Shown one piece after another: positions 12,301 to 27,300 of a DNA stretch of 64,000 nt. The stretch is from Sipunculus nudus (Eukaryota; Annelida; Sipuncula; Golfingiida; Sipunculidae): positions 37,118,862 to 37,182,861 of the forward strand of contig CM049307.1 in assembly GCA_026874595.1 (NCBI GenBank). Reading direction: 5' to 3'. Positions within the stretch are counted from its first letter, which is position 1; each line of letters opens with the position of its first letter. The notes beneath the pieces are model-generated. The model did no database searches and had not been told where the DNA came from. It worked only from the letters and a program-made list of their open reading frames with translations. The position numbers were made by a program, and so were the translations under genes.

Positions 12301-15300
12301 AGTTACCTTACAAAATGTACTTTTATCTTATCTTTTTTTTATGAAGTGTTCACTAAAATATCTTGGATTTTCGGTTTTCATTTAAATTATCATAGGGGAC
12401 CCATATGAATATCCTTAGGCTTTGAATCGTAATATATAATGTGTTGATGTGAAAAGACTTGTGCTATGGCTGAAGTTATTCTTTTTTTTTCACTTGCAGA
12501 TAAAATTTTCACGAAAGGTACTTGAGTTGTCTGAATATTCTATAAAGCTGAAATAACAAAAATTTTTATGGTGGTGGCTTGGAACCAACATGCAAACTGA
12601 AAGAACACAATGGTCATTACAACCACCTACTACAAGCTACAACAAGCTGAATTCATTCAAATGATAATACAACTTAAGCATTAAAATAATCTCACACTTA
12701 CACAATGCTCACAATGTTTAGCAAACAATAATATCAAAATCTCATGAATGACTCAAATCAGTGATGGAATTGATTGGTGATATACAAATATGAAACTTGC
12801 TTCTGAACCACATTGAAGTCAACTGATTAAAAGAGTATGTAAACGTGAAACAAAATGTGAAAGAAGAGGTGACAACAGAAGACAGCATTATGAGATAAAC
12901 AGGATATTTGATGACATATACTTGTGCCTACTTGACGGTTACTGTGTGTCCTGACCTTAGACTGCACCCAGAGATAAAACATGAAATAAAAGATACATTC
13001 TGTAGAGTATATTACCATAAACTCTGCGTATGTTGCTATAAACTCTGTGTTAATTACCATAAACTCTGTGTTAATTACCATAAACTCTGTGATAATTACC
13101 ATAAACTCTGTGTATATTACCATAGACTCAATGAAAACTACCAGTACCATGAACTGTATATTGGAATTCACGCACAAAACCCCATGATAAAGGTAACATG
13201 AATAGATGTTAATGTAAAGACTTATTTTGATTTTTCAATTTTATTTTGTTTTAATTTTAATTACAGAGAAAACACACATACATCACCTATATCACCACTG
13301 CAACAATTTTCAATTAAAGGCCCTTAACCTTCCATGTTTTAACATTACACATAGTCAATTATACATTATCCTCATGGATATGTGGTCATGTTTATAAGAG
13401 TTTATAATCAGTAATACATTCCTTCTAATTGAGAAAAGGCACTATAAATTTTATTTTTTACTTACAGAAGGGAAACATTAATTTATAAAACAGATTTCTA
13501 TTGCATATGTTTAACACATTCACTGCCAAGCCCATGTTCATCCCCAGTGCCAGGGCCATACACAGGGACCCCAGCAGCCCAGAGAGGTGCAGTGGTACCA
13601 ATACTAGGTGCTAATTACCTGATAAGAAGGTGTGACTTCGGATAACACAGGGGCAATAAAACTCGGGGGGGGGGGGGGGGGGGGGGGGGGGGAGGTGTGA
13701 AGTTGGGCACTGACCCAAATGACCGCGATAGTAGTCAAGGCATGGCTCCGGTGGACTGGTCTCATAGCGTCCACGGTGACACAAGCATAAAGCTAACAAC
13801 TGATTCAAATAAAGATCTATATTTGTAAATGATGAACTAAATGAAAATGTGTATTTTGGCATGAATGCTGATTTGGGAAGAGTCAAATGACTAAGAGGCA
13901 CTGACAAATATGGGCCTATGTCTGACCAAAATAAATTTTATACCGGTACTGTATTTTCGGGCACGGGCGATTTATACATTAATACAATATTACTATAAAC
14001 ACAAAATTTGTCAACGGATCCAGAATGGCGCAGTGGTTAGAACAGGTGGTACGCACGTGTGACAGGGCTGACAGCGTGAGTTCGAGCCCAAGCAAAACTT
14101 TTTTTTTTTTACAAACATGTAATTTTGGTGCTCAAACATACATTTTTTACACTTTCATAATGAAAACAGTGATTGTACCAATCAATATAATTATAAAAAA
14201 TAATATAATTTAACTTTAAACATGTAATTTTCAAACATAGTCATAGACAGTTTATATATACCGACATGCTTGAGCCTTGACGCACAGTTGACCTCGTCAT
14301 TGTAACAGTCACACGTAACATGGAGATTATTTCAGTTTTGCAATTTACGAGCACTTGTTTGTGAAGTTACTAATATATATATATATCTATTATCTAAATA
14401 AGGGACAAGAAATAAGCCGAAAGAATCATTTGCAGCCGCATTCTGATTACACTGCAGAACTGTGTGTCAATCATGTGGCATGCGCCCTTTGTTGTTGATT
14501 GCGCAATACCCTGTCTTCGCGGGGCAATAAACCTGAACAACCGCACGCCTCGCTATCTTGAGTTCACACCTAAGGTGCGATCTATTACACCTCTGTTATC
14601 CCATACTGCGAGACTTTTTTATAAATGTACTACTACTCATCTGCAAAGAATTTATTGAAAAATTTATGAGAATTCCTGCTGAAAATGGATTATAAATAAA
14701 TGACGTGTATACACGTGCTTGGCACTGGGGGAATCATAATAAATGACGGGTATACACGTCATTGGCAGCGAATGTGTTAAAAAGTTAAAAGAAAGATGAT
14801 TAAAATGTTACTTTACTTGTTTAGTTATACACAATGAATATTTTGTCAGACTTTCATATGGCCTTAGGTTATTAAGTGCACCAAGGTTTTTCTTTGGTAA
14901 GGCAATACATTCGTGCTCCTGTGTATCAAGTGCCTAATTCCAAATACAGTAATATCATAATTTGCATTCATCAAACTATTTATGTTGTATCACATGACCA
15001 CACTTGTCACTACTTTTTGCATATATAGGCTTTGACACCAGTATATATGAAGATTCTGTTCTGCCCACCACTCTTCCATTCTAAATCTTGTTTTCAAATG
15101 CAAAAAATGTCAAGTTTTTATAGTGTGTGCTTTGGACAGTGACTTCTTCCATTAAGTCTGTTTTAGATGATGAACTACCAATACATCATTTTGATGGAGT
15201 AATAAACATTGGACAATTGCTTCACAACATTAGACACACTTCAGATAGTGTTAAATTCTTAATTAAGCATCTTCACTGGACCCTATTCAGCAGATAAACA

Positions 15301-18300
15301 AGTTTAATATCTTACCTGTTCCCAAAAGATACAGATGATAATTATAAAACTACTTTTCTTTATCTTAGAAAAGTAAGAAGTACACAGATAGATATAAAAC
15401 TAAGATCTTATACATCTGGTTACTGTGACCTATATTTTGATAGTAAAAAGACATGTGAGACATATGAGGGTAATGCGTTAGACTGACCTGGGACTGCTTG
15501 GACAAAGGGCTGGCCAGATATTCAGGGGGTAGCTCATCTTCAGAACCTTTCTTGCCTGTAGGCCTGTTGGTAAAAATTAAAGATGGAATAAAATCATACA
15601 TATAATGAAACATAGATATAGACATATCTTCATTAATGTTCGCCTGTTTGTGTGTAAGCAAAAATCTATTAACTGAAAAGAGATGTAAAATACCCCCTGT
15701 TATAAGACCTTAACACTCCTAATATCCTAGTTTCTGGTTAAGCCATGTTCAAAATGTCTGAAATGGCCAACTTTGCCCTGGGTTTTCATTGACAGAATAA
15801 GTATACACTTCAGTTTGGGAATTGTTAAACTCAGAATGAAGTCCCAGATTGATAATAAAATTGTCCATTCTGAGTAGTAGGAGTCCTCAATGCATGCACT
15901 TAACTGCAAAACAATTTAACCTGATCCCTACAACCTGCGTTCAAGTTCAGGTTATTTAATCAGTTTCAGGCACAAATTATTTCTGCCAAACACCTATCTT
16001 CTCATTCGACATTTCCTTAAAAAAGAAACCTTTAACATTAAAATGACAATGAATAAAATGGGAGAATGATATACTTTCAAACCATGTTCAGGAAACATTA
16101 TTCAGCAATATATGAGAAAAAGAAATAATGAAAAATTTAATTTATAGTTAAATTACTTACTTGTTAAGCATATCAAAGCATGCCTCGCATACCCGCACTT
16201 CTCTCTCAATACCAAACTTTGGTATGATAGACTGCTTTGACGAGCACTTGTTGCAAAAGATCTGACCGCAGTGACGGCAGTGATGCTGCAGCAATACAGA
16301 ATATAATAGCAAATGATTAATACTTTTCTTTGTAAGTAGATCTTAAAAATACAGGGAATATATGATACAGTCCTCTAGATTATGAAAAACACTGTTTACA
16401 CAAATTATTTTAATTATAAACTAGATTTTAATTATAAACTAGATTTGGTCTGACAATGGTCTTCAGAGGACCCCACGTTTCTGCTTGTGCTTGACTGGGT
16501 TTACATATGGGTGAAAAATTAAGTTAAATTTGAAAAATATGACAAACAGAAACAGGTTTTATTCCATATGCATGAGGGAAAAAATCCTACCAAATAATGT
16601 GTGCAATAGAAAATCACCCAATGTGTTCTGTTGTCCATATTTGATTTTGAACAAGTCTGTAATTCAATAGGTCTGGAGCCCTCATATGCACCAATAATCC
16701 CTGTGAAATTGGGAAAGCTGCAGTAGGTTGCTGTTGAGTTATCGCATGCGAAAGAAAATCAGCTATCAGGCTGTAGTGGGCCTTATTGCAATTTCAACAG
16801 GTCTTTAATTTGATAGGTCTAGAGCCCTTATCATGTACCAACCATCCCTGTAAATTTGGGAATGCTGAAGTAAGTTGTTGTTGAGTTATTGTGCACGACA
16901 GAAAATCAGCGAATGGGCTGTGGCGGCCATATGTGAATTCTGACAGGTCTGTTATTCAACAGGTCTGGAGCTCTTACAGATATTAATCATCCCTGTGAAT
17001 TTCGGAAAGTTGCAGTAGGTTGTTGTTGAGTTATCGTGCGCGAAAGAAAATAAGTGAATAGGCTATGGCGGCCATACTGGAATTCGGACAGGTCTGTAAT
17101 TCATTAGGTCTGGAGCCCTTATAGGTTCCTATCATCGCAGTGAATTTGGGAAAGCTGCAGAAGGTTGTTGTCGAGTTATTGTGCCCAAAAAAAAATCAGC
17201 GATCGGCTGTGGCGGCCATATTGAAATTCCTACAAGACTATTATTCGATAGGTCTGGAGCTGTCACAGGTACCAATCATCCCTGTGAATTTGGGAAAGCT
17301 GCAGTATGTTGTTGTTGAGTTATTGTGTGTGTAAGAAAATCAGTGATCGAGCTGTGGTAGCCATATTGGAATTCCGACAGGTCTGTAATTTAATAGGTAT
17401 GGAGCCCTCATAGGTACCAACCATCCCTGTGAATTCAGGAAAGCTACAGTATGTTGTTGAGTTATCGCGCGCGAAAGAAAGTGTCACTGACAGAGGGAAG
17501 GAAGTATGGACGAAAGGACAGACAGAAGGACAGACTGACATGGTGATCACTATAGGGCACCGCTTTTCAAGCGGGGCCCTAATAATACACACCCTGTTTC
17601 TGGCAAAAATTGTGGATGAAGTATATTGTATTTCTGAAAGTCATTGGAAAATTTACAGGTTCAGTGGTGGTGAACTGTTGAGAATGACATTTTGACCAAC
17701 TTAACAAATTTTTAAAGATCAAGGACTGCTATCAGATCATTACCATTGTAATCATAGCAAATAGTCAATTCTCCTTTAGTTGTAAAGTGTTCAAGAAATG
17801 TGCTCAATCAAGCCAGGATGGCATTGTTCCATGTGAGATATTAGTAAAAGTGGCAGGGTGCATGGAAAACACCTGACAGCTGTGCCGCCTGTGAGTGTCA
17901 CCTGTACCTTTGTCAAGGCCTGATTGCATTTGCGCAGCATACAGATCCAGGATCCTGTAGGGAGAACCCATGGGAGCTAGAGCTAGACACGGCCGTGATC
18001 ACATAACTGATCAATCAGACCATGACGCTATCACCAGTAGGCTAAAAGCTAAGGAAGCACTAAAATTCAGACCAGTATTTCTCACTTGGGTCAATTTGTT
18101 TTGAAAGAAATCAGTGTGTCATCAGTCTTTTCCCTGCCAAAAAATTCCCATGGCCCTTAAGTTCCCCAATGCTAGAGCATAAAGCGCAATTTATCACCTA
18201 ACAATGGTATCAAATGATGTCATCAGCGGCGTGGTCATGCACATTCCAGTTGAAATATTTTAAGTTCTCTGGGAATGCAAGCCATATTAAAAGTATATAT

Positions 18301-21300
18301 GATGTATTATGAAATTAATCTAAAAAATAAGATCAAACTTTGTTATCTAATTGTAAATTAAACCAATACTGTTCTTTTACTTATAGTCCCATTATTATCG
18401 CTCAATGCCAGCTGAAATTTTGGTAATCTCACTGCCTTCCAAATGATGTCCAATGCTGCAGAAAATAATAGGGAAATTATGCCTCCATGTATATAATATG
18501 CACCAAGGTTTTTAGTTTAGATTTTATAATGAAAAAAATGCAGATTATCTTTGAGGGAAGACATGCAGTACCTGGAATAAAAAAGGGAATACAATCTGTG
18601 AGACTGATAAAACAGACAAGACACTCTCTAGCATTAAAGGTAGCATGGCACATAAATAAAACTGTTACAGACCTTTCTCTGTACCATAGTAAACTGGACG
18701 CGGCACCTGTGACAACAATCACCGTCTTTCCACTCAGGGGCACGTTCAGACATGAACATGGCATCAGCTTCTTTCAAGGCTGGGAACTGGTGACCTGTGG
18801 GTGAGCCATAATCATAACACTGATGAGACACAGAGACACACCAGTCTTAGTCAATATTATTTTATTTTATAAATGAATTTAAGGGTATGGACACCATTTT
18901 ATAAATGAAACTATGCCCATCATTAGCGGTAAATCAATCTTACAGGAACAATGGAGAAATACATTTTTATTATAAAAGTGAGCTTTTTAAAGGATTTGCA
19001 TTAAATTATTATATTTAAAAGAAGGGGTCATAGTGTAACACTGGTGTAACGCTTTCTACTCCACAGTTTAACTCAATCAGAGCTTTCAGAACAAGATGCT
19101 GGAATTTCAAATGCATCAATTGAACCCTTGAATAATGAATATTTCTGACTTATTCCTGGTGTTACAGAGATACTGTATATTGTATATATATATATCAAAT
19201 ACAGATGATTCTTTATCTTAATGATTGCCCTCATCCTTGATCAAAATGTGAATAAATATGATAAAAACTGACCTTCCATTTTCATCAAGTGAAAAGTGTC
19301 CTGCACAACCTTCAGGTTTGGCTCATTTCTGAATGCGTGGGACCAAATCTGTACCAGTTCAAGTATCTTTGGTTTGACTGGGTCTCCTTTCACCTGTTTA
19401 CAATTACATAAAGAAACCAATTATATTTTAATGAGACGTTCAGGCCACATCACTTTGTATCATTGAACAACATTAATCTGAGGTGCATGCCATGTAATTG
19501 CTTTTAAATCATTTAGCATATCTATGGAGTATGTTTACTAATAATTGCATAACATTTAAAGATGTACTTCGCCTTTTCATTGTGATAAAACCATTAAAGT
19601 TTGCAAAATATCATTGTGAAATAAAATTTACAAATAATGAAATACTGATCCTCAAATGATTAAAATTCAGGACGGACTCTTTAGGATATTTAAACACTAA
19701 ATGTTGTCACATGAGTTACTAAGTGCTTTTTGTTGGTTACTTTTAGACAGTGAATATATTTTGTAGGTTGGTATAGTTATAAGTCAAAAATGCCCCCAGA
19801 AAACTTTTTTGAATGAAAGCAATATGTTTAGCACTGTCACTATGGGAAAGATTACAAATATATAGTTTTCTGATAAATTTAACCATATTACTTACATATG
19901 CTGGAAATGATGTTATAAAATTTTTATTTGATTATTTGATCATTGCCTCAATCTTTCATGGCATCCAATTATTTTGGTTATAAACAATGAATTGCTGTTA
20001 AATGCAAATAAGGATCCATCAGTGGCATTACCTGTGACTCTACAGGTGACTGGTTTATGTGTGATGGTGCATACCTTGACTTGGTCCTTGAGGAACTCCA
20101 TGAACTCTTTAGTCGCCACCTCTTGGTGAAGAGAGCTTCCGCAGTTCTTCACGCAAGACTCAAGGACCTTAAGCAACACAATATGACCATAAATACGAAG
20201 CCTTGTGTAATGTTTTCAATTGATGAAGGCTTCTTGATATAATTTTTAATAGCTCTAACAAGAACCACTGCCACAAAACAAGTAAAATCTTTATTTATAT
20301 GCTGGTACTAACAGGTTAATTTTCACTTTATTGCTGATCTTTTATAAACGGTAAATATTGTTACTTGTAATATTACCAAACTTACAAATATAACACTATA
20401 GTAATATATATGTAAAATATATATTTCAAAATATGAAAGTCAAATTACATGCAGCTGAAACATTTAGGTTTTCTGTTGGGTTTATTGTTTTTCAAGTGAA
20501 CAAGATCTAACTTGATTGGCAATAGCTAAAGCAGTGAAATTTTACACCAACTGTGAAATTGGCGCATTTATGTGACACATCTTATGATTTTCTATAACAT
20601 AAATTCTGATCTTAAAAAGAACTTATCACAGAATTTGAGCCAATATTTTATACTGACTTTTTTCCAATATACAGGCCTTATCCTTACATTTTTTCCACAC
20701 ATAGGTCATTACATTCCTTCATGATCTATAGCTTACGTACTTTAACTATCCCAGAATAAAAAGTATATAATTTTAGTATATGATCAAACTAAACAATGAT
20801 GAATTATTTGATATACAGGAAACAAAATCTACATAACAATTTAAAGAAAGAATTTAATGACCTATGAGTCTCTATACCATAATAATTATGTATTTGCCTT
20901 GAAAATTGGCAATTCAATATTTTATTCAAATCAATAAAACAGGAAAAATTTAATCAGATTTTGATTTAAAGGACAAAGTACTGCTTTACTAAACTATTTA
21001 TTACTGTGTGTCCCATAGTATTTATGTCAGCCACAACTGTCTTCATGGTAAAAATGTTACAGGTATCAACCTGACCATGTATCATTCTGCCCTGATTCAC
21101 TGCCAAATATTATCATTCTAGCATTTATGTCAATATTTATTCATCCACATACAGAGGCTCCTAGCTCAAACCAATACAATGGAACCCCTCTGAAAGACCA
21201 ACCCTCTTATTAGACCATCTGTCTAATAAATTAAGACCACCTGTGGGTGAAACAAAAACATTCACATTGGTTATAACTGACCTATTTAATAAGACCACCT

Positions 21301-24300
21301 TTGAATCAAGACCACTTGTTGCCAGTCTCATTGGTGGTCTCATAATACAGGTTTCACTGTATATCTCACCTGCAGTGCAAACATTGCAACATGAGGGTTG
21401 TCCTGGCCAATTTTCCTCTTCAACATAGTCACTGCATGCTTAGGTCTAATGAAGAAAAAGAAAAGTAATCAGGTAATCCTGCTGCCTTGAAGTTAGAATA
21501 ACATGGAACTGTTAAGGTCAATATTTGGTTTGTGATATATATGCCAGCAATAATCTAACACTGTACAGCTAAAAAATATGTCAGTTTAATGCATAATTTA
21601 TATTCCTGGAATCTTATGTCAGGGTCCTCAGAGAAATAATAGATAGGTAATATTTATTCTCATGGTTAATTTTAGTTTATTTTTCATTAGAATAAACAAT
21701 CAAATAAATTACAAATGAGCATAGGGAGCACCAAGTATGAAAGAAATGTAATCCATGTATTATGTTTTTATCAACAGGGAAGACTCATTCAGGAGAGAAT
21801 TTTATTTCAAGTGACACACCCATATAACTGTGAAAAACTCCTAGAATTATGTTTGTTATTATAGATCAACTAATTTACAGAAAGACATCCTACTGAAACA
21901 TCCTGTTTCAAGTTTAAACAGTGATCATGTTAGATACTGATGACTTAGGTGGTCATTACAGTGGGGTTGTCTGATTCATCAGGTAATCATCAAACAGGAC
22001 ATTACATTCCTAGATAGATGTGTAGATGCTGACAGAAGTCACTTACTGTACATCATTTTGCCTGATAGAATCACATATCTGCAGGGTAGCATCCCAGTCA
22101 GGCTCGAGCAACAGTTGACTTGTTGCCTTCTCTGTATTGAAAGATCAATCAAATTTGTATATGTTCCATCTTGCAAATAGACATTTAAGTTCAACAAATA
22201 TGACACCAGTTATATGAAATACCAATATATCATATGGGTGAATGACAATGGGTGATTTGCTATTGTCCTTACTCAAACAAAGACAAATTAAAACAGGTTT
22301 TACTACTTTTAAAAGGTCCTTTAATATCATTTATATGTGTCTTTTTCTTATTTATATAGGTCTTAAATTCTTATTTTATAATAATTTTCTTAAATGCCAG
22401 ACTCAAATTCAGAGTCTTCCAATAATTAGGAAGATTAAAAAGTGGCCTAGTATGCAAGGTACAGGACAAGTAGTTCTATCAGTACTATGGTTGGTAATGT
22501 CACTTTGGAACTTGAGACATCAGCCAGTGTTTAAAAGAAGAGAGAGGCACAGGAGTTTTCAAGGAAACGAAAAACACCTTACAAGCTGCAACACCTGGCA
22601 GGCTGGGTATTCACCCTTTTATGAACAAATACAATAAACCAGTACCCAAGACTCTCACAATATTGCTGTAGAACCTCACACTCTAGAACACAAGGTAATA
22701 GGCTCAAATCTCAATGGAATATATAAATTTCATGTGACATTTGAAATTGAATTTGTGTATTTCTGCAACAACTGTCTGCAAAAAACAATGAAGAAATACT
22801 AAAGAAGTCAAATGGACCTGAATTCTTTTAAATCTGGCTGAAGTAAAATATGTGGCAGGGTTTGGGTCAGGTATGTGTGACAGTTCTCTAGTACATGTGC
22901 TTGTGAAATGGTCAATCCAATCCAAATCCAAAATGTAGCAAAAGTCTAGAAAACCAAATGAATTAAACATAGAAAATTCTAAAACTAATCTCGTTTATGC
23001 ATCCGGTCCATGGAGGGGGGTGGGGCAGAGGGGAAGCCTACCTCAGCTGGGCAAAGGAAGCTGCATGGAGTGAAGCAAGTTCCATAACAGCTTGAAATGT
23101 AGCAAAAGTCTAGAAAACCAAATGAATTAAACATAGAAAATTCTAAAACTAATCTCGTTTATGCATCCGGTCCATGGAGGGGGGTGGGGCAGAGGGGAAG
23201 CCTACCTCAGCTGGGCAAAGGAAGCTGCATGGAGTGAAGCAAGTTCCATAACAGCTTGAAAGTGGCAAGGTGAGGGCTCAAATGTTCTCTGCACACCACT
23301 GTATTGGGTTGGCCTAATGTAAACAATACTTGACATTGTGTTTGAAAACTGTTTTTATAAATTCCTTTCAAATCAAAGCATTTAAAAGGTAATTCCTTAT
23401 GTGTATATTGATGTGAAAATTAAATCAATGGGTGCTCACAGAAAAAAATGTGCCATGGACAAAATTTAATTAAGGTATCAATTTTACATTTGTGCATATA
23501 ATTTTACTTAAAAATTTGGAATGCTCATTGACACAGAGTCTGCAATTCTCGGTTCCCTCGATTTGAAAGTCTCAGTTACTATGTTAGGAAGTCTCGGGTA
23601 CTGTGAGTTGGAAGTCTCAGTTACCATGTTTCAGGCATGTATCTGCAGTCAGTCATGCATACATCATGCAGCAAGCTGCTGCACTTCATCTCTTTGATCA
23701 CTGGTATCCCAGATGAAAGGGCCAGGTAACTTCAAAGGCCACCATGGAAATTGGGAGTCAGGAATGTGGTTATTTTTGCCTTTTTGTCACTGGGTTGAAA
23801 AGGACAGGGGTTATCAGGGATGGTGTACATCTTAGGGGCACTGATTTTCCGCAATCACAAAAAACTGAGGAAATCGCAGAATTGGTAGTGCTGCACGGAA
23901 TTGACTTTGTCACACAGCATGTTGGAAGGAGTGGTCTAAGGCTATCTTTTGTTTTACCCTTTATTTTAGTAGAAATGACATGTTCCAGAAATATCTTAAA
24001 TATGTTTAACAGGGATTACAGCCCTGTTGAAATTTAAAAACAACTGGTAGAATGCAAATTTTGGTGAGTGAAAAGGAATATCTTTTATCATTCACGCTGT
24101 GAAAATGACTCTCTCAGAAAAGTTTGCTCATACATGTAAGACTGTTTAAAATATTAATTTTATATTTGATAAAATTAACAATTAATAAAATTAATATAGA
24201 AATATGCAGTCTCTGTAAAAATATATTCAGATTATTCACTTCTTCCTTTCTCTTTCTATCATCACTCATTATGCCTCGGCAGCCCATCGAGTCTCTTGTA

Positions 24301-27300
24301 CACGCTTGATTACAGCACGTCATGCGTATTTTAGCAGCATCCATTGTCAGGAAAAATAGTCAGGATTTCCAGCTACATGTGTCATGATACGGCCGCAGTG
24401 GCAAAACGCTGATCTAGGGTACATGCATTAAAAGACAACAGAAAAAACGGAATCTATGAACTTGAAAACAGAATTTTACTCAATTTTAAACAGAAAATCA
24501 GTGTCCCTAACATCTTACTGAAGACATGAATAGAAGACAGCCGATGGACAAAGACCATTACTATAGCTCAGATGAATTATAGTCAGCAGAGCTAAAAGGC
24601 CACTTCTTGTTTGATTTTTTGTACATCCTTGTATCGTGTATTTTTGCTATGTACTTAAATAAATATTCAAATTAATTGTTAGGTCACTCTAAGGAAAGAT
24701 GTTATCTATCAATTATTCTGGATAAAAGTGCAGTATAGAAGACCTGCCTCAAATCTCGCCTGGCGACAGTTAATGAACTTTATTTTTGGTACCATGGATG
24801 GGAGACAAGCCCTGCCAGTCCTTTCACAGAAACAGGTGACACATATTACAAATGCTAGGGCTGGAATTTTGAAAAAAATTTCAGTGAGACCCTCAGATTG
24901 GCCAGGGATCCTTGTTGATCAGTTTATCCACAGCCCACCGGCTAATGGGAGCCAGTGGAAGCATTTTTAGGAGACAGGGGTGTGGAATATTTTCCGCAGC
25001 CAGGACACGGGCTGATGTCACATGCTGTTGTTTATGTGCAAAAAAACTCACCTGTTCCCTGGCAAAAAGCTGGAGGGGCCCCATTGGCCAATCCAGGCAG
25101 CCCTTTCACAGGCAGGCTTGGGGTTGCCTCAGCAATATGATCTGTGGCAATGGTCAAGCGGCTGGGCCCTCCAAACCCCCCAGGTCGTTTTTTTTGGGCA
25201 TTAAAAAAACACCTGGTGTCTTACACAAAAGAAACTGCCTCAGGTCGGCAGGTAACAAAGTAGAGCACTAGCTGAAGGACTGCCACCGTGGCTTATGGAA
25301 GAGCTGGAAGGGCTGCGGAGCGGCCAAGGGGCACATCTCTATAGTGCACTTTTACCAAATTCTGTAATTAAATAATGTAAATGAATTGAAGTTAACAATG
25401 TCATTGTCAATTTTTAGACCTAGTCTGGGCCCGAGTATAGAATCTGGTCCACATTTCCAAGGTGGGCAGGGATCGAAATATTACATTCCCGATTTCCCAA
25501 GGAAGCTAACTTTGCTGTCGGGAATGCAAGGTTTTGACTCGGAATTCCCGATCAGGAATGTAAAATTTTTTTACATGACACTTAGCCTGGATAAACTGAA
25601 AAACATATGTAGAATTGTTAAATTATTACTTAGTCTCATGAAATGGCAATTTTTTTTAAAATTTAGCAGTGAGCTTAGAAAGCCAGAATCGTTTAATATT
25701 AATTCGCAATGGTGCAGTTGTGACCACATTCATTGTCACATAAGCGCGCCTTCCATTGCAAACAGTACCGGGAGCTCGCATGGTTGGACGCAATGACCCT
25801 TATACAGGTGTCACCTGCTAAGCGAGTGTACCTAAAATGCCACAAGTTTGACCTTATTCAAATTCCGCCGTGCGACTTTATTCGATAAGGGGAATATCCT
25901 ACCCCTAAACGGCAATGCTAGGAACAGGAGCTTTTTTTTCATTCCGTGCACAGAGTACGATTTTAGCGTAATCATCAAGATACTTTAAGTTAGAGTAAGC
26001 TATTGGGATTAGAAGTAACATAGTGCGGGTCTCCCCAATCTCAAAGTCTCATGGCAGACCAATCGAGCCAATCAAAGGTCGCCTCTTACTTGCATATTTC
26101 TACTCTGAACGCGTCACGTGTTTTAATTTGAATAGGAATTCCCCTCATACTATTCGTGCCTCACGGCCATGTGACCTCGCTGAAGCCCATTATTATAATA
26201 AGCCCGAGACTGGGAATATACCTTGACGAAAGTGAGATGTTTCTCGTAAATGAATGACTCACTATCACAGAATATTAAGCGAAAACGTCACAACTCAGAA
26301 GAACAGAACTTTTCAATTGTCGAATTTTTTATATTTTCTCGGATCTGGAATCAGGATGCTTAATCATTTGATACTTGTCAAACAAGTATGTTGTGGCGAC
26401 CTTCACCGCCAGCAGCTAGATTTTCCCAGTCGAATTGACATAGTTCCCATGGCTACGTAACACGAAAATCATGAATCAGGTGTACAGACAAAAAGACTTT
26501 CCGTTATAATAATCAGTTTGATTTTTGTATTGAAATGTTGGTGTCTGCCAAACTATTTAAATAAGGAAGCGCTTGCCGCAAATTTTTTCAAGGCTCACAG
26601 CACAAGTAGCATAGTTCCGTGCATCGATCTATACGCTCACGCATAAATAACACAGAAAAGTTACATTTAGTTCCAGTTACCGATTGTTTTAAATTTATTG
26701 GGAAAAGAAATCTGGGCGTTTATTTATTTCATACTTGTCAAAGAATTACTTCTTATAGCCACAGACCTGAACAGACAGACATTGTACCAGGGCAACGTAC
26801 GGTGGCTTGGCCAACTGCCTTAATTGCATTTATCTTTTTTTTAATTAATCAATTTAACGGCGAATAAGCCTTACATAAATGTATATGCTATGTCTTTTTT
26901 CGTAAGTTCAGTTTTTCATAACATGACAAAAAGTTTCAATACTGATTTACCACTTTGGAACTTCCTTAATGAGCAACAAATATGATTGTTGCAGTTTCCA
27001 GTCTGCACATCGATGTATACTGTTGATCATGAGACAAAGGGCTCCCATCAGTTATTAAGGAAAAGCTTAAGCCCAGTTCAAAACTTTCCTAAGGTTAACT
27101 TTTCTTTTTATATTCTTTAAATGCAGAAAAATATGCCATATTATGAGCAAAAATTATGGACCCAGCTGCCAATAATATGTAACCAAATTTATAGGGATGA
27201 TTTGAAATGCATAAATGAAAAGGAAAAACCTTGTTTTTGAAATGGAAAATTGGCTCAAGTTCTAAGTGTCAAGTAACAAAATCAGTCATATTAAGTATGA

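Larger units (their letters stand above)
13511..14780. mobile_element. piggyBac-like non-autonomous element with TTAA ends
   Basis: Left end TTAACACATTCACTGCCA (13511) and right end TGGCAGCGAATGTGTTAA (to 14780) are inverted repeats, both bounded by TTAA, the target of piggyBac transposases. Inside are a 28-G tract, a tRNA-like Pol III cassette, and GACGTGTATACACGT-type sequence near the right end (two copies). No transposase ORF. Confidence 0.72.
8842..15487. other. Hrs intron 8 (6.6 kb), repeat-bearing
   Basis: Between the LPPEYL and UIM exons. It holds the helitron-like element at 10019-11028, a 21-bp minisatellite, and the piggyBac-like element at 13511-14780. The remaining AT-rich DNA shows no exon-like reading frame. 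Confidence 0.8.

Noticed and set aside
14022..14095. A functional tRNA gene
   Set aside because: A and B boxes are good but the T stem and acceptor stem do not pair and no anticodon arm is convincing.
17879..18060. GC-richer patch with CAGATCCAGGATCCTG palindrome as a possible SINE
   Set aside because: No Pol III boxes or second copy recognised in the window.
23744..24037. A 97-residue plus-strand open frame
   Set aside because: No recognisable motif, no flanking splice sites in phase with a neighbour, and it lies in Hrs intron 1.
24728..25271. Overlapping open frames in a GC-richer patch
   Set aside because: Several frames on both strands are open at once, which reflects composition; no domain seen.
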